From the NCBI GenBank assembly GCA_046594915.1, contig JBKJRC010000005.1, positions 186,001 to 250,000 of the forward strand: a stretch of DNA of 64,000 nucleotides, in the 5' to 3' direction. Source of the stretch: Methylotenera_A sp046594915. GTDB taxonomy: Bacteria; Pseudomonadota; Gammaproteobacteria; Burkholderiales; Methylophilaceae. The translations under genes were made by a program, and so were the position numbers. Shown one piece after another: positions 16,750 through 25,551 of the stretch. How positions within the stretch are numbered: the first letter of the stretch is position 1; every line of letters starts with the position of its first letter. The notes under the pieces were generated by a model. The model had not been told where the DNA came from. It saw only the letters and a program-made list of their open reading frames with translations, and searched no databases.

Positions 16750-17234
16750 TGGCAGATATGACCGATTTAGACTACATGGAGATTGCACTACATTTAGCAC
16801 AGCAAGCAGCGTTGCAAGGTGAAGTGCCAGTTGGCGCCATTGTGGTGAAAGATGGCTTGATTATTGGGCGCGGCAGCAATACGCCAATTGGTTTGCACGA
16901 CCCAACCGCACACGCCGAAATGATGGCGATGCGCGAGGCAGCGGCTTATTTGGGCAATTATCGTCTAGTAGATTGCACTTTATATGTGACGCTAGAACCC
17001 TGTGCAATGTGCAGCGGCGCCATGCTGCATGCGCGCATTGCAAAGCTGGTTTTTGGTGCCAGCGATCCTAAAACCGGCGCATGCGGTAGTGTGATTAACC
17101 TGATGAACGAACCTAAACTGAATCATCATGCCGAAGTGCTCGGCGGAGTTTTGGCCTTGGAATGCGGTGCGGTGTTGTCTGATTTTTTTAAATCACGCAG
17201 AGCCAGCAAAAGTGCATTGCAAAAACCCATTTAG
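16749..17234 (+). CDS. tadA: tRNA-specific adenosine deaminase
   Basis: TadA deaminates wobble adenosine-34 to inosine in tRNA-Arg(ACG). The zinc-site motif HAEMMAMREAA and the PCAMCSGAMLHARI motif (TLEPCAMC) are intact, with the proton-shuttle Glu in HAE. Length 161 is normal. The downstream part (DPKTGACGSVINLMNEPKLNHHAEV) is the standard TadA C-terminus. The start overlaps the transglutaminase stop by one base. A rho-independent terminator follows 28 bases after the stop. Confidence 0.96.
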   Translation: MADMTDLDYMEIALHLAQQAALQGEVPVGAIVVKDGLIIGRGSNTPIGLHDPTAHAEMMAMREAAAYLGNYRLVDCTLYVTLEPCAMCSGAMLHARIAKLVFGASDPKTGACGSVINLMNEPKLNHHAEVLGGVLALECGAVLSDFFKSRRASKSALQKPI

Positions 17235-17262
17235 CATAATAAATAACCAGTTAAAGATAATA

Positions 17263-17289
17263 AAAAAGCCGACAGTTAGTCGGCTTTTT
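17263..17289. terminator. Bidirectional rho-independent terminator
   Basis: AAAAAGCCGAC pairs with GTCGGCTTTTT around AGTTA, giving an 11-base perfect stem with T-runs for both strands. It separates the convergent tadA and BI-1 genes. Confidence 0.88.
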
Positions 17290-17321
17290 AGTGATTAAAA
17301 TGGGTTAATCATTACTGCAAC

Positions 17322-18011
17322 TTAATCATTGCTACCCATTAAGCCCATTAAAAGTTGTAACAAGCTAGTAAACAAGTTATAAATACTCATATATAAGCTT
17401 AATGTTGCCATCACATAATTGGTCTCTCCGCCAGTTACAATGCGGCTTACGTCATACAAAATAAAGCCAGAGAACAACAACACACCCACGCCAGATAACG
17501 CCAACTGCATGGCTGGAATTTGCAAAAAGATATTAGCAAGTGATGCCACGATTAACAGGATAATACCCACCAACAAGAATTTACCCATAAAGCTAAAGTC
17601 TTTTTTGGTTGTGGTTGCAATGCCCGCCATCGTCATCAAAATAACGCCTGTGCCGCCAGCCGCCAAGCCGACAATTTGTCCGCCATTATTTAAGTTAAGC
17701 GCATGTTGCAAAATTGGGCCTAACAATAAACCCAGCAAAAACGTTAAACCAAGCAATAATACAACACCAATGCTACTGTTGCGATTTGCGTTAATCGCCG
17801 CAAACAAGCCATATATCACGGCCATTGCGCCAATTGCAAACATAAATGGATGCAATGCTGCAAATGCAAAATTCATTTTCATGCCAACCAAGGCGCCAAT
17901 CACGGTTGGGATCATGGTTAAGCCAAGCAAGGCATAAGTGTTACGTAATACCTTATTTTGTGTTGTAAATAAACTACCTTCACGACCTAATACTTGCATA
18001 TCATCTAACAT
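17322..18011 (-). CDS. Bax inhibitor-1 (UPF0005) family membrane protein
   Basis: The 229-residue protein has seven hydrophobic segments and the BI-1 signature region near the C-terminus (SGFILYDVSRIVTGGETNYVMATLSLYMSIYNLFTSLLQ), where the Asp residues form the pH-sensing pair. Bacterial members (YbhL, YccA type) include a calcium-leak channel and modulators of the FtsH protease; which role applies is not clear. AAGGA precedes the ATG by 7 bases, and a good promoter lies at 18051-18079. Confidence 0.92.
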   Translation of the reverse strand: MLDDMQVLGREGSLFTTQNKVLRNTYALLGLTMIPTVIGALVGMKMNFAFAALHPFMFAIGAMAVIYGLFAAINANRNSSIGVVLLLGLTFLLGLLLGPILQHALNLNNGGQIVGLAAGGTGVILMTMAGIATTTKKDFSFMGKFLLVGIILLIVASLANIFLQIPAMQLALSGVGVLLFSGFILYDVSRIVTGGETNYVMATLSLYMSIYNLFTSLLQLLMGLMGSND

Positions 18012-18050
18012 TTTATTTCCTTATAAAAGTTGCCAAAAGGCAATGTAACT

Positions 18051-18079
18051 AAGATAGCGACAATTCGTATAAGTTTCAA
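18051..18079 (-). promoter_or_regulatory. Sigma-70-type promoter of the BI-1 gene
   Basis: Reading the minus strand, TTGAAA, a 17-base spacer and TATCTT match a sigma-70 promoter, placed so that the leader to the BI-1 ATG is about 35 bases. The leader also contains a small hairpin (TGCC-TTTT-GGCA). Confidence 0.55.
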
Positions 18080-18168
18080 GTATAAAATTGTGATCATTTT
18101 GTTTCAAGCCGTTAAATAAAAGGCTTTTTGATTGAAAACTTAACACTGTTTAGCCTTGGAAATTAGAC

Positions 18169-19218
18169 TTAGGCAAATAAATCCGTTTCAGTTTTACCCA
18201 CCAAGCCAACACGCTTTACTGCCCCTACAAATTCGGCATTTTCGTGCAAACCATTAGTATCAGCAGGATGATGTCCGCCATGCATGCGCGCCAGCCTTAA
18301 TATGCTTAAAGCCGACATTTTCCACTCTAATTTTTCAAGCAATTCATCCGCCAAATCGGGACGATTGCACAACAACACCATGTCGCAACCCGCATTTAGC
18401 GCGGCTAAACTGCGTGTGGTGACATCGCCGCCAACAGTGGCGCCTTCCATGCTTAAATCATCACTAAATATCACCCCATTAAAACCCAATCGTTCACGCA
18501 ACACTTTTTGCAGCCATTTGGCTGAAAAACCCGCTGGCTTATCATCGACTTTAGGATAAATCACATGCGCGGGCATAATCGCCGCCAAACCTTCATCAAT
18601 CATTTGCTTAAACGGTTGCATGTCATTAGCGGCAATTTCATCAAAACTGCGTTCATCCACCGGAATACTGACATGCGAATCGGCCACCACAGATCCATGA
18701 CCAGGAAAATGCTTACCAACCGCTGACATGCCGCCTTTTTTAAGGCCTTGCATAAGCGAAAAAGCCAGCTCGTTAATTGCAGTCGCGTCTTGATGAAACG
18801 CCCGATCACCAATCACCAGGCTATCGCCGTAATCCATATCCAGCACTGGCGTAAAACTGAAATCAATGCCATGCGCGCGCAATTCTGCCGCCAATATCCA
18901 ACCCGCTTCAATGGCTAATCCACGTGCTTTTTTAGGATTTTTGTCCCAAATTTTACCAAATTCACGCATCGGCGGAATTTTAGTAAAGCCCTCTCTAAAG
19001 CGCTGAACGCGACCGCCTTCATGGTCTACCGCAATTAACAAAGGTGGCTGTCGCACGGCATGGATACTGGCTGTAAGCGCTTTTAACTGGCTACAACTAA
19101 CAAAGTTGCGTGCAAATAAAATCACACCGCCCACTAGCGGATGCTGCAAGCGTTTAATATCGTCAGCAGTTAACTCCGTGCCAACAACATCCAGCATAAC
19201 AGGCCCTAAACTCATCAT
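18169..19218 (-). CDS. nagZ: Beta-N-acetylhexosaminidase NagZ
   Basis: NagZ removes GlcNAc from GlcNAc-anhydroMurNAc peptides in the cytoplasm during cell-wall recycling. The 349-residue glycoside hydrolase family 3 protein shows IAVDHEGGRVQRF, the catalytic loop KHFPGHGSVVADSHVSIPVDER (Asp-His acid/base pair) and the nucleophile segment GVIFSDDLSMEGA. GAGGG precedes two adjacent ATG codons; the second (19215) is better spaced. It has no signal peptide, as expected. Its location downstream of peptide permeases and a cytoplasmic YkuD enzyme supports a recycling role for the locus. Confidence 0.95.
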   Translation of the reverse strand: MMSLGPVMLDVVGTELTADDIKRLQHPLVGGVILFARNFVSCSQLKALTASIHAVRQPPLLIAVDHEGGRVQRFREGFTKIPPMREFGKIWDKNPKKARGLAIEAGWILAAELRAHGIDFSFTPVLDMDYGDSLVIGDRAFHQDATAINELAFSLMQGLKKGGMSAVGKHFPGHGSVVADSHVSIPVDERSFDEIAANDMQPFKQMIDEGLAAIMPAHVIYPKVDDKPAGFSAKWLQKVLRERLGFNGVIFSDDLSMEGATVGGDVTTRSLAALNAGCDMVLLCNRPDLADELLEKLEWKMSALSILRLARMHGGHHPADTNGLHENAEFVGAVKRVGLVGKTETDLFA

Positions 19219-19229
19219 CTGCCCTCTAA

Positions 19230-20384
19230 TTAAATGGTTTTTAAACGATAAAGCGAGGTGATTTCTTTTACCCGTGCTGCATACAGCGGATCAGAATGAT
19301 CGCTGGATTTCGCGTGTTTTGGTGCAATATCCAGTTTTTCGACAATAGTTAATCCCGCATCTGCAATCCATTTTTGCAACTCTTCTTTTGTGCGCAAATC
19401 TAAATGTTCTGCCAAATTCGATAAAATTAACCACGCTTCGCCATCCTCATTTAAATGCACTTTTACACCATTTAAAAAGCCTTTTAACATCGCGCTATTC
19501 GGATCATAAATCGCATGCTCAATCGGCGCATTGGCTTTGGCGGGTAGCCATGGTGGATTGCAGACAATTAAATCGGCTTTTTTGTGTCCGCTGGGGAATA
19601 AATCCGCTTGCTCAATGGTGATATAGGACTTTAAATTGAGTTTTTCCACATTATCCGCTGCACAATTCAGCGCGCGCAGGCTGTTATCGGTGGCGATAAC
19701 GGCTTTAATACCGCGCGTGACCAAAATTGCCGCTATCACGCCAGTGCCTGTGCCGATATCAAACGCGGTTTTAGCGTTGCCAAATGAAGTAGTATTAATT
19801 AGATCCAAATACTCACCGCGAATCGGCGAATAAACGCCGTAATGCGCGTGGATATTGGCTTGTAGCGCGTCAACGAATACGCCTTTTTTACGCCACTCAT
19901 GCGCGCCGTTCATGCCCAGCAATTCACGCAGCGACAGCACCATTTTCATTGGTACTTTATCTAGCTTTGAGTTGACGATTAACGCACCGGCAACCGCTGC
20001 TTTTACGTCAGGTGCACGTTTTAAATCGCAACTACCGTGGTTTAACTCAATCAGTATCTTGTTGGTGATATTGGCGCGCTGAATTTGCCGCGCACGGTGT
20101 TGATGAAAGGCTTCCAGCATCGTTGCTGCTGGCTTTTGTGGTTTGCGGTCTACCCGTTTTGTCACCGCTTGTAATAGTTGTTTGGCATTGTGAAAATCGC
20201 CTTTGTATAAAAAGCCTGTGCCTTCGCAAGCCAATCTATATGCCTCATCCGCTTTCATGGTGTCGTCTGCCACCACAATGTTTTTAGGTGGTGCCGCGTT
20301 GGCTTCGCTATGCCAAACCGCTTGCTGCAGTTTGCCTTTTTCTTGCCAAGTAATGGTTAAATCGCTATTTAAATGCTCAGTCAA
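19230..20384 (-). CDS. Class I SAM-dependent methyltransferase, NPPW type
   Basis: The 384-residue protein has an N-terminal part of about 180 residues of unknown fold, followed by a Rossmann methyltransferase with AFDIGTGTGVIAAILVTRGIK near residue 208 and the catalytic NPPW (IVCNPPWLPAKA) near 280. NPPY/W motifs mark N-methylases of nucleic acids or glutamine side chains, as in RlmG or PrmB, so an rRNA or protein target is likely, but which one is not shown. The start is a TTG. It ends 11 bases before nagZ. Confidence 0.8.
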   Translation of the reverse strand: MTEHLNSDLTITWQEKGKLQQAVWHSEANAAPPKNIVVADDTMKADEAYRLACEGTGFLYKGDFHNAKQLLQAVTKRVDRKPQKPAATMLEAFHQHRARQIQRANITNKILIELNHGSCDLKRAPDVKAAVAGALIVNSKLDKVPMKMVLSLRELLGMNGAHEWRKKGVFVDALQANIHAHYGVYSPIRGEYLDLINTTSFGNAKTAFDIGTGTGVIAAILVTRGIKAVIATDNSLRALNCAADNVEKLNLKSYITIEQADLFPSGHKKADLIVCNPPWLPAKANAPIEHAIYDPNSAMLKGFLNGVKVHLNEDGEAWLILSNLAEHLDLRTKEELQKWIADAGLTIVEKLDIAPKHAKSSDHSDPLYAARVKEITSLYRLKTI

Positions 20385-20434
20385 TGCGTACTCAATTGTA
20401 GTTAATGGTTAAAAATGCTTAATATTTGAAAAGA

Positions 20435-21127
20435 TTAGAGTTTAAAAGGATTGAAATTGGTATTTTTATCGTAATAATCTTCATTTTCGGCGTGTTTTAA
20501 AAACGCCACGATTTTATAAACCGCTGGTGTAAAGGCTACTTCTACGCCGATTTTTGCAATAATCTGCGCGACAATAATCAGCGGTATTTTGTCATTCGGG
20601 ATAATGTCAGTGTTCCAGAATGCCAGCGGTACAAATAATACGGTATCAACTGTTTCGCCAAAAATTGTGCTGCTAATCGTGCGTTGCCACAGGTGTTTGC
20701 CAGCCGCGAACAATTTCATTTTTGCCATTATAAAGCTATTTACAAATTCGCCCACTGCAAATGCAATTAAGCCTGCCAATGCAATGCGCCAAGTGCTGCC
20801 AAACGCTACTTCATATTCGTGCTGATTATGCCAAAATGGCGCAGGTGGCAAGGCCACAATCATCCACGCCATCAAGCTGGCAAAAGCCAAGCCCGCGAAA
20901 CCCGCCCAAATGACACGGCGGCTGGCAGAATAGCCATAAACTTCTGTCAGAATATCGCCAAAGATAAACGAAATGGGGAAAAATAAAACGCCCGCGCCAA
21001 AGGTTAATGTACCTAATAATGGCGCATCAATTTGCGTGACTTTGGCAGGACCGATCAAGTTTGAACACACCAATACGGTGACAAATGCTGCCATGATAAA
21101 GTCGTAGTATTTGTATTGCTTTCGCAT
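20435..21127 (-). CDS. yhhQ: Queuosine precursor transporter (YhhQ family)
   Basis: This family imports preQ0 or preQ1 for tRNA queuosine synthesis. The 230-residue protein has six membrane helices and the conserved segments VCSNLIGPAK, FPISFIFGDILTEVYGY and SSTIFGETVDTVLFVPLAFW. AAGGA precedes the ATG by 7 bases. Only 62 bases separate it from the upstream permease gene, leaving no room for a preQ1 riboswitch of its own, so it probably shares that transcript. Confidence 0.92.
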   Translation of the reverse strand: MRKQYKYYDFIMAAFVTVLVCSNLIGPAKVTQIDAPLLGTLTFGAGVLFFPISFIFGDILTEVYGYSASRRVIWAGFAGLAFASLMAWMIVALPPAPFWHNQHEYEVAFGSTWRIALAGLIAFAVGEFVNSFIMAKMKLFAAGKHLWQRTISSTIFGETVDTVLFVPLAFWNTDIIPNDKIPLIIVAQIIAKIGVEVAFTPAVYKIVAFLKHAENEDYYDKNTNFNPFKL

Positions 21128-21189
21128 ACTATGTCCTTAAAAATCAGTTAGTTACAAACACGCTAGTTAACGCTTATTTATACGCAATA

Positions 21190-21978
21190 TTATTTTACGC
21201 GAACATCCAATTTGTCACGCAAGTAATCGCCGCCCAAGTTGATCGCCAAAATCAAGCTCATCAAGCTTAAACCAACCACCAGCACATAATGCGGCGCAAC
21301 CAACATATAACGCACACCATCGCGCAACATGGCGCCCCAGCTGGCGTTGGGCGCTTGAATGCCCAAACCCAAAAACGACAAACTGGCCTCTGCAATCATC
21401 ACGCTGGCCAAGCTATAAGTGGCTTCTACCATCAATATTGAGCCTAATAAAGGTAAAATATGTTTAATTAAAATGCGCGGCACATTTGCACCTAATGATT
21501 CTGCCGCAACAACATGTTGCCGATTACGTAAACTGAGTGTTTGCCCGCGGGTTAATCTGGCGTAATTGACCCAACCTGTGATGCACAAAGCCAAGATTAA
21601 GTTGCCCAAACCTGCACCCAACACAGCAGCAAATGCAATCGCCAGCAAAATGCCTGGAAAAGCCAAGAAAATATCGGTGATTTTCATCAGAACAGTATCA
21701 ATTCTGCCACCATAAAAACCCGCCAAAAGGCCAATAAACACGCCAATTAACATGGTGATAAGCGTCACAATTATCGCCACAAAAAAAGACACCTGAATGC
21801 CTTCCAATACGCGCGCCAAAATATCACGGCCTAAATCATCTGCGCCCAACCAATGTTGAGCATTCACGCTGCTCAAAATCGCATTAAGGTCAATCTGGTT
21901 TGGGTTTAATTGAAATAGTTTGCCTGCAATTACCGCAATTATCCAAAACATTAAAATGCTGATGGCAAATTTTTTCAT
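21190..21978 (-). CDS. ABC peptide transporter permease, DppC/OppC type
   Basis: The 262-residue protein has a signal-anchor helix and five further helices, with the permease EAA-type loop VVAAESLGANVPRILIKHILPLL, where the ATPase docks, and ASLSFLGLGIQAPNASWGAML, diagnostic of DppC-like proteins. It pairs with the DppB-like permease 18 bases upstream. No ATPase gene is present in the window. A family 5 binding-protein gene at 25549-26979 may complete the transporter. Peptides or murein peptides are the likely cargo. Confidence 0.92.
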   Translation of the reverse strand: MKKFAISILMFWIIAVIAGKLFQLNPNQIDLNAILSSVNAQHWLGADDLGRDILARVLEGIQVSFFVAIIVTLITMLIGVFIGLLAGFYGGRIDTVLMKITDIFLAFPGILLAIAFAAVLGAGLGNLILALCITGWVNYARLTRGQTLSLRNRQHVVAAESLGANVPRILIKHILPLLGSILMVEATYSLASVMIAEASLSFLGLGIQAPNASWGAMLRDGVRYMLVAPHYVLVVGLSLMSLILAINLGGDYLRDKLDVRVK

Positions 21979-21996
21979 GCGGTTTTTTGATGCTTT

Positions 21997-22908
21997 TTAA
22001 GTGTTAAGTCTAACGCGCGGATCGGCAAATTTGTACACAATATCGGTGATTAAATTCACCATTACATAACTCAAAGCCACTACTAATACGCACGCTTGCG
22101 TCACTGGATAATCGCGCTTTTCGATACTTTCTACCAATAAGCGGCCAATGCCGTCCCAGCTAAAAATCGTTTCGGTTATCACCGTACCAGCTAATAAACT
22201 GCCCATTTGCAAACCGACAATGGTAATAATCGGCAGTAAAGCAGCACGCAAAGCATGGCGCAAAATTACGGTAGACTCAGTTAAACCTTTGGCGCGTGCG
22301 GTGCGAATATAGTCGTCATTCAACACCTCCAGTAAACTCGTGCGCGTCATGCGCGTGAGTATCGCGCTTAAGCCAAAACCCAAAGTCAAGGCAGGCAACA
22401 CAATCGATGTGTTCGATTCCATGCCGCTTACCGGCAACCAGCCCAGCCAAACTGCAAATACCAGCATTAAAATTGGCCCCAACCAAAATGCTGGCATGGC
22501 AGACAAACGCACGCTAACAATGGTGACGACTACATCTTGCCAATGCCCAGCCTTAAGTGCGGCGTAAATGCCTAATGGAACACCTATACTTAACCCAATT
22601 AAAAGCGATAAAAATGCCAGTTTAAGCGTAGCGGAATAACGCGTTTTAATCAGTTCGATAATCGGTGTTTTGGTGTGAATGGAATGACCGAAATCGCCGC
22701 GGGACAATTGCGCTAAATAGTGGCCAAATTGTCGACTCAGCGGCTGATTTAAACCCAAATCCGCACGCAACGTTTCTCTATCTGCAACGCTGGCCGATTC
22801 TCCTAACATCACTTCTACTGGGTCGCCAGGCACCAGATGAATCAACAAAAACGTGAGTAGCAATACGCCAAAAATGACGGTTAAAAATCCAGCAATCTGT
22901 TTAATCAT
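21997..22908 (-). CDS. ABC peptide transporter permease, DppB/OppB type
   Basis: The 303-residue protein has the DppB layout: an N-terminal helix, the LIHLVPGDPVEVMLGESASV segment just after it, and the ATPase-contact loop DDYIRTARAKGLTESTVILRHALRAALLPI. ITETIFSWDGIGRLLVESIEKRDYP is the usual C-terminal block. It ends 18 bases before the DppC-like gene and starts 18 bases after the YkuD gene, so the three are probably one operon. Substrate specificity cannot be read from permeases. Confidence 0.92.
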   Translation of the reverse strand: MIKQIAGFLTVIFGVLLLTFLLIHLVPGDPVEVMLGESASVADRETLRADLGLNQPLSRQFGHYLAQLSRGDFGHSIHTKTPIIELIKTRYSATLKLAFLSLLIGLSIGVPLGIYAALKAGHWQDVVVTIVSVRLSAMPAFWLGPILMLVFAVWLGWLPVSGMESNTSIVLPALTLGFGLSAILTRMTRTSLLEVLNDDYIRTARAKGLTESTVILRHALRAALLPIITIVGLQMGSLLAGTVITETIFSWDGIGRLLVESIEKRDYPVTQACVLVVALSYVMVNLITDIVYKFADPRVRLNT

Positions 22909-22926
22909 GGTGCTGATTGATAAAAC

Positions 22927-23409
22927 TTAATCATGATGAATCAGCACGTTAACACCCACTGTAACCAAATCGAACAACGCAATAATATCGTCATTGCGCA
23001 TGCGTACACAGCCGTGCGAGCCGATTTTGCCCATTTGTGTGCTATCGGGCGAACCATGAATATAAATATAACGTTGCATCGTATCCACACTTCCCAATCG
23101 ATTTTTGCCTATTTCTGTGCCACTTAACCACAAAATTCGGGTCAAAATCCAATCGCGATGCGGAAATTGTGCCATCAACTCTGGCGTGCAGATTTCACCC
23201 GTGGCCCTGCGGCCGACAAACACGCTGTTAGCCAAAGCATGTGCGCCAATTTTTGCGCGAATAATATGATTGCCCAATGGTGTGCAGCCGCTGTTTTTCT
23301 CACATCCCACACCGTTGGCGGCAGTAGAGATGGAATATTTCGCCCTGACGCTGCCAACATGATCAAATAACGTTAAGGTTTGGTTTGAGATGGAAATTTC
23401 GATACGCAT
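22927..23409 (-). CDS. YkuD-domain enzyme without signal peptide (ElsL/LdtK-like L,D-carboxypeptidase)
   Basis: The 160-residue protein is a bare YkuD catalytic domain with His118 (YIHGSPDS) and the nucleophile motif SHGCVRM (Ser131, His132, Cys134, Arg136). It has no signal peptide, membrane helix or LysM domain, so it should be cytoplasmic. Short YkuD proteins of this kind, such as Acinetobacter ElsL/LdtK, are cytoplasmic L,D-carboxypeptidases that turn tetrapeptides into tripeptides in murein recycling. Its neighbours (peptide permeases, nagZ further down the strand) agree. A periplasmic transpeptidase role is unlikely without export. Confidence 0.82.
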   Translation of the reverse strand: MRIEISISNQTLTLFDHVGSVRAKYSISTAANGVGCEKNSGCTPLGNHIIRAKIGAHALANSVFVGRRATGEICTPELMAQFPHRDWILTRILWLSGTEIGKNRLGSVDTMQRYIYIHGSPDSTQMGKIGSHGCVRMRNDDIIALFDLVTVGVNVLIHHD

Positions 23410-23439
23410 AAAGACTATTTTACGTGAATATTGTGCATT

Positions 23440-23991
23440 TTAATGAGCAAGCTTGTTTGTATCTTGTACAGAAGGCAGTAATAAATCTTCCAGAAAAAAT
23501 GCTGAAAGTTCCGAACGCCCCGCAAGCCCAGCTTTGCGATATAACACCCTCGCTTGCTCGCGCACCGTACGTTCACTGGTAGCACGAATATTGGCAATTT
23601 CTTGATGGCTAAAGCCTTTAAGCACCAGCAAGCATACTTCGCTCTCTGCTTGTGTTAAGCCCCAGCGGCCACATTGTTTTTGAATCTCCACTCCTAAACC
23701 CTGCATCAATTCGCGGCTTTCATCGCGCCAGTATTGAGCAGCTTGCCGCGCATCAATCAGGTTTGTTTGTAAGGTGTGCAGTGTAAGTTGCACATTCAAA
23801 TAATAGGCGCGGCCAAGATATGTTAAGCCAATCACCGTAATCAGCAGCACAGCAAGTTCTACGGCAATATGTGCAAAATCAATACCATCACCATAATCAC
23901 TGGCAATATCTAGCGCTATTAGTGCAAAAATCATTGCATATAACCCTAAGCCAGTTTTGATCAGTTTTTGGTACTGTAAGTCATCTGTCAT
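23440..23991 (-). CDS. Membrane-anchored LuxR-type transcriptional regulator
   Basis: The 183-residue protein has two membrane helices (about 13-30 and 39-60), a helical linker (65-105) and a C-terminal LuxR helix-turn-helix (109-170: GLTQAESEVCLLVLKGFSHQEIANIRATSERTVREQ). There is no receiver or ligand-binding domain, so the signal must come through the short membrane part or a partner. It is divergent from the cytochrome b561 gene and upstream of the YkuD and permease genes, either of which it might control. No characterised homologue is recognised. Confidence 0.82.
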   Translation of the reverse strand: MTDDLQYQKLIKTGLGLYAMIFALIALDIASDYGDGIDFAHIAVELAVLLITVIGLTYLGRAYYLNVQLTLHTLQTNLIDARQAAQYWRDESRELMQGLGVEIQKQCGRWGLTQAESEVCLLVLKGFSHQEIANIRATSERTVREQARVLYRKAGLAGRSELSAFFLEDLLLPSVQDTNKLAH

Positions 23992-24170
23992 TATTTAATA
24001 AAACCCTTCAATCCAGTGCGCACAGGTCAAATGACGCATTCACACGTATTCATGATAAGTGCAAGATACATCAAGTTTAGCGCGCTTAATCACATATTAA
24101 TAATTTATTTAAAAAATTCATTCAATGAAAGGCGCGTTTGGATCAATGGGTATTTTTAAGGAGAAGCAGG

Positions 24171-24788
24171 ATGAGTACAGCAACACAATCAGTAAAAGTT
24201 TGGGATCCAATTATTCGCATCGGGCATTGGTCGTTGGTTATAGCGTTTTTTACTGCTTATTTTACCGAACAAGAGTTTATGACTCAGCACGTTTGGGCGG
24301 GTTATGTGGTGGCGGGCATTGTCGCCTTTAGAATTCTTTGGGGCATTATTGGCAGCAAACATGCAAGGTTTAGCGATTTTATCTATAAACCCAGCTTGGT
24401 TTTTGCATATTTAAAAAATTTAGTACAGCGCAAACCACAACATTATTTGGGTCACAATCCTGCTGGTGGTGCGATGGTCATAGCGCTATTAATAGGCTTA
24501 TCGGGCATTGCCTATTCGGGAATGGCATTATTGGCGGTTGAAAAAAATGAGGGTCCATTTGTTAGCTGGTATGGCTCACCGCATTTACCTGCTACAGTAG
24601 GCGAAGCAAAAACAACTCATCAAGTGAATAAGCAAGATGAAAAGTTTTGGGAAGCATTGCATGAAACGTTTGTAAACTTAACTTTACTGCTGGTGGCTTT
24701 GCATATTAGCGGCGTCATATTATCTAGCTATATTGATAAAGAAAATTTAATTAAAGCCATGTTTACTGGCCGAAAAGATAATAACTAA
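24171..24788 (+). CDS. Cytochrome b561-family di-heme membrane protein
   Basis: The 205-residue protein resembles the b-type cytochrome of Ni/Fe hydrogenases and similar electron carriers: VWDPIIRIGHWSLVIAFFTAYF with the first heme His, HVWAGYVVAGIVAFRILWGIIGS, then HNPAGGAMVIALLIGLSGIAYSGMALL and ETFVNLTLLLVALHISGVILSS. It would pass electrons between quinol and a periplasmic acceptor. The start at 24171 (MSTATQ) has AAGGAG 9 bases upstream; an earlier in-frame ATG at 24138 has none. No hydrogenase or cytochrome c gene is adjacent, so its partner is unknown. Confidence 0.88.
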   Translation: MSTATQSVKVWDPIIRIGHWSLVIAFFTAYFTEQEFMTQHVWAGYVVAGIVAFRILWGIIGSKHARFSDFIYKPSLVFAYLKNLVQRKPQHYLGHNPAGGAMVIALLIGLSGIAYSGMALLAVEKNEGPFVSWYGSPHLPATVGEAKTTHQVNKQDEKFWEALHETFVNLTLLLVALHISGVILSSYIDKENLIKAMFTGRKDNN

Positions 24789-24840
24789 TGCCTATCTACC
24801 CACTACTTTTAGCGTCATTAAAACTAACAGGACACATATA

Positions 24841-25533
24841 TTGAAACATTCTGAATCGCATAAATCTCACCGGATTGGCTGGCTGCGCGCGGCAGTGCTA
24901 GGCGCAAATGATGGCATTGTTTCAACGGCCAGCCTTATTTTAGGCGTAGCTTCTGCCCATGCTGCACCTAACGTTATTTTACTGACAGGTATCGCAGGTT
25001 TAATGGCAGGCGCCATGTCCATGGCGGCAGGTGAGTATGTTTCCGTTAGTTCGCAAGCAGATACAGAATCTGCCGACTTGGTACGTGAAGCCAAAGAACT
25101 GCTGACAGAACCAGATTACGAACTAAAAGAGTTGCAGCGCATTTACATGGGTCGCGGCATAAGTGAAGATACTGCATACAAAGTAGCATCAGAATTAACT
25201 GCATACGACGCACTGGCATCTCACGCGCGGGATGAATTAGGCATTTCAGAAATTGTGACGGCTAAACCTATTCAAGCCGCATTGACTTCTGCTGGCACCT
25301 TTGCCGTGGGGGCTGGATTGCCATTGTTAGTTACTATTTTGGCACCTAGCCAATATTTAATTGCGAGTGTGGCCATATGCTCTTTATTATTTTTAGCTGT
25401 ACTAGGTGGCTTAGCCTCACAAGCAGGCGGCGCAAGTTTATATAAAGGCGCGATTAGAGTAGCATTTTGGGGTGCGCTTGCCATGCTGGTAACGGGTTTG
25501 GTGGGCAAACTTTTTGGTGTTGCAGCGGGTTAA
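24841..25533 (+). CDS. VIT1/CCC1-family iron or manganese transporter
   Basis: The 230-residue protein has five helices and the family signature WLRAAVLGANDGIVSTASLILGV followed by GAMSMAAGEYVSVSSQADTE, whose Met and Glu residues line the metal path. Eukaryotic VIT1/CCC1 members move Fe2+/Mn2+ out of the cytosol, so detoxification or export is the likely role. The loop between helices 2 and 3 is cytoplasmic and acidic (LVREAKELLTEPDYELKELQ). It starts with TTG, with AGGA 8 bases upstream, 52 bases after the cytochrome b561 gene. Confidence 0.9.
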   Translation: MKHSESHKSHRIGWLRAAVLGANDGIVSTASLILGVASAHAAPNVILLTGIAGLMAGAMSMAAGEYVSVSSQADTESADLVREAKELLTEPDYELKELQRIYMGRGISEDTAYKVASELTAYDALASHARDELGISEIVTAKPIQAALTSAGTFAVGAGLPLLVTILAPSQYLIASVAICSLLFLAVLGGLASQAGGASLYKGAIRVAFWGALAMLVTGLVGKLFGVAAG

Positions 25534-25535
25534 AT

Positions 25536-25551
25536 TAATGTTATAACATTA
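25536..25551. repeat. Perfect 16-bp palindrome filling a convergent gene junction
   Basis: TAATGTTATAACATTA spans the 15-base gap between the VIT gene stop (25533) and the binding-protein stop (25549-25551). It has no GC-rich stem or T-run and is therefore a poor terminator. Confidence 0.7.

Noticed and set aside
17419..17937. 172-codon frame on the plus strand opposite the BI-1 gene
   Set aside because: It is an antisense shadow of the BI-1 gene, which has family signatures, a promoter and a ribosome-binding site.
20435..21189. preQ1 riboswitch upstream of the queuosine precursor transporter
   Set aside because: Only 62 bases separate it from the upstream permease gene, and no preQ1-type pseudoknot was recognisable.
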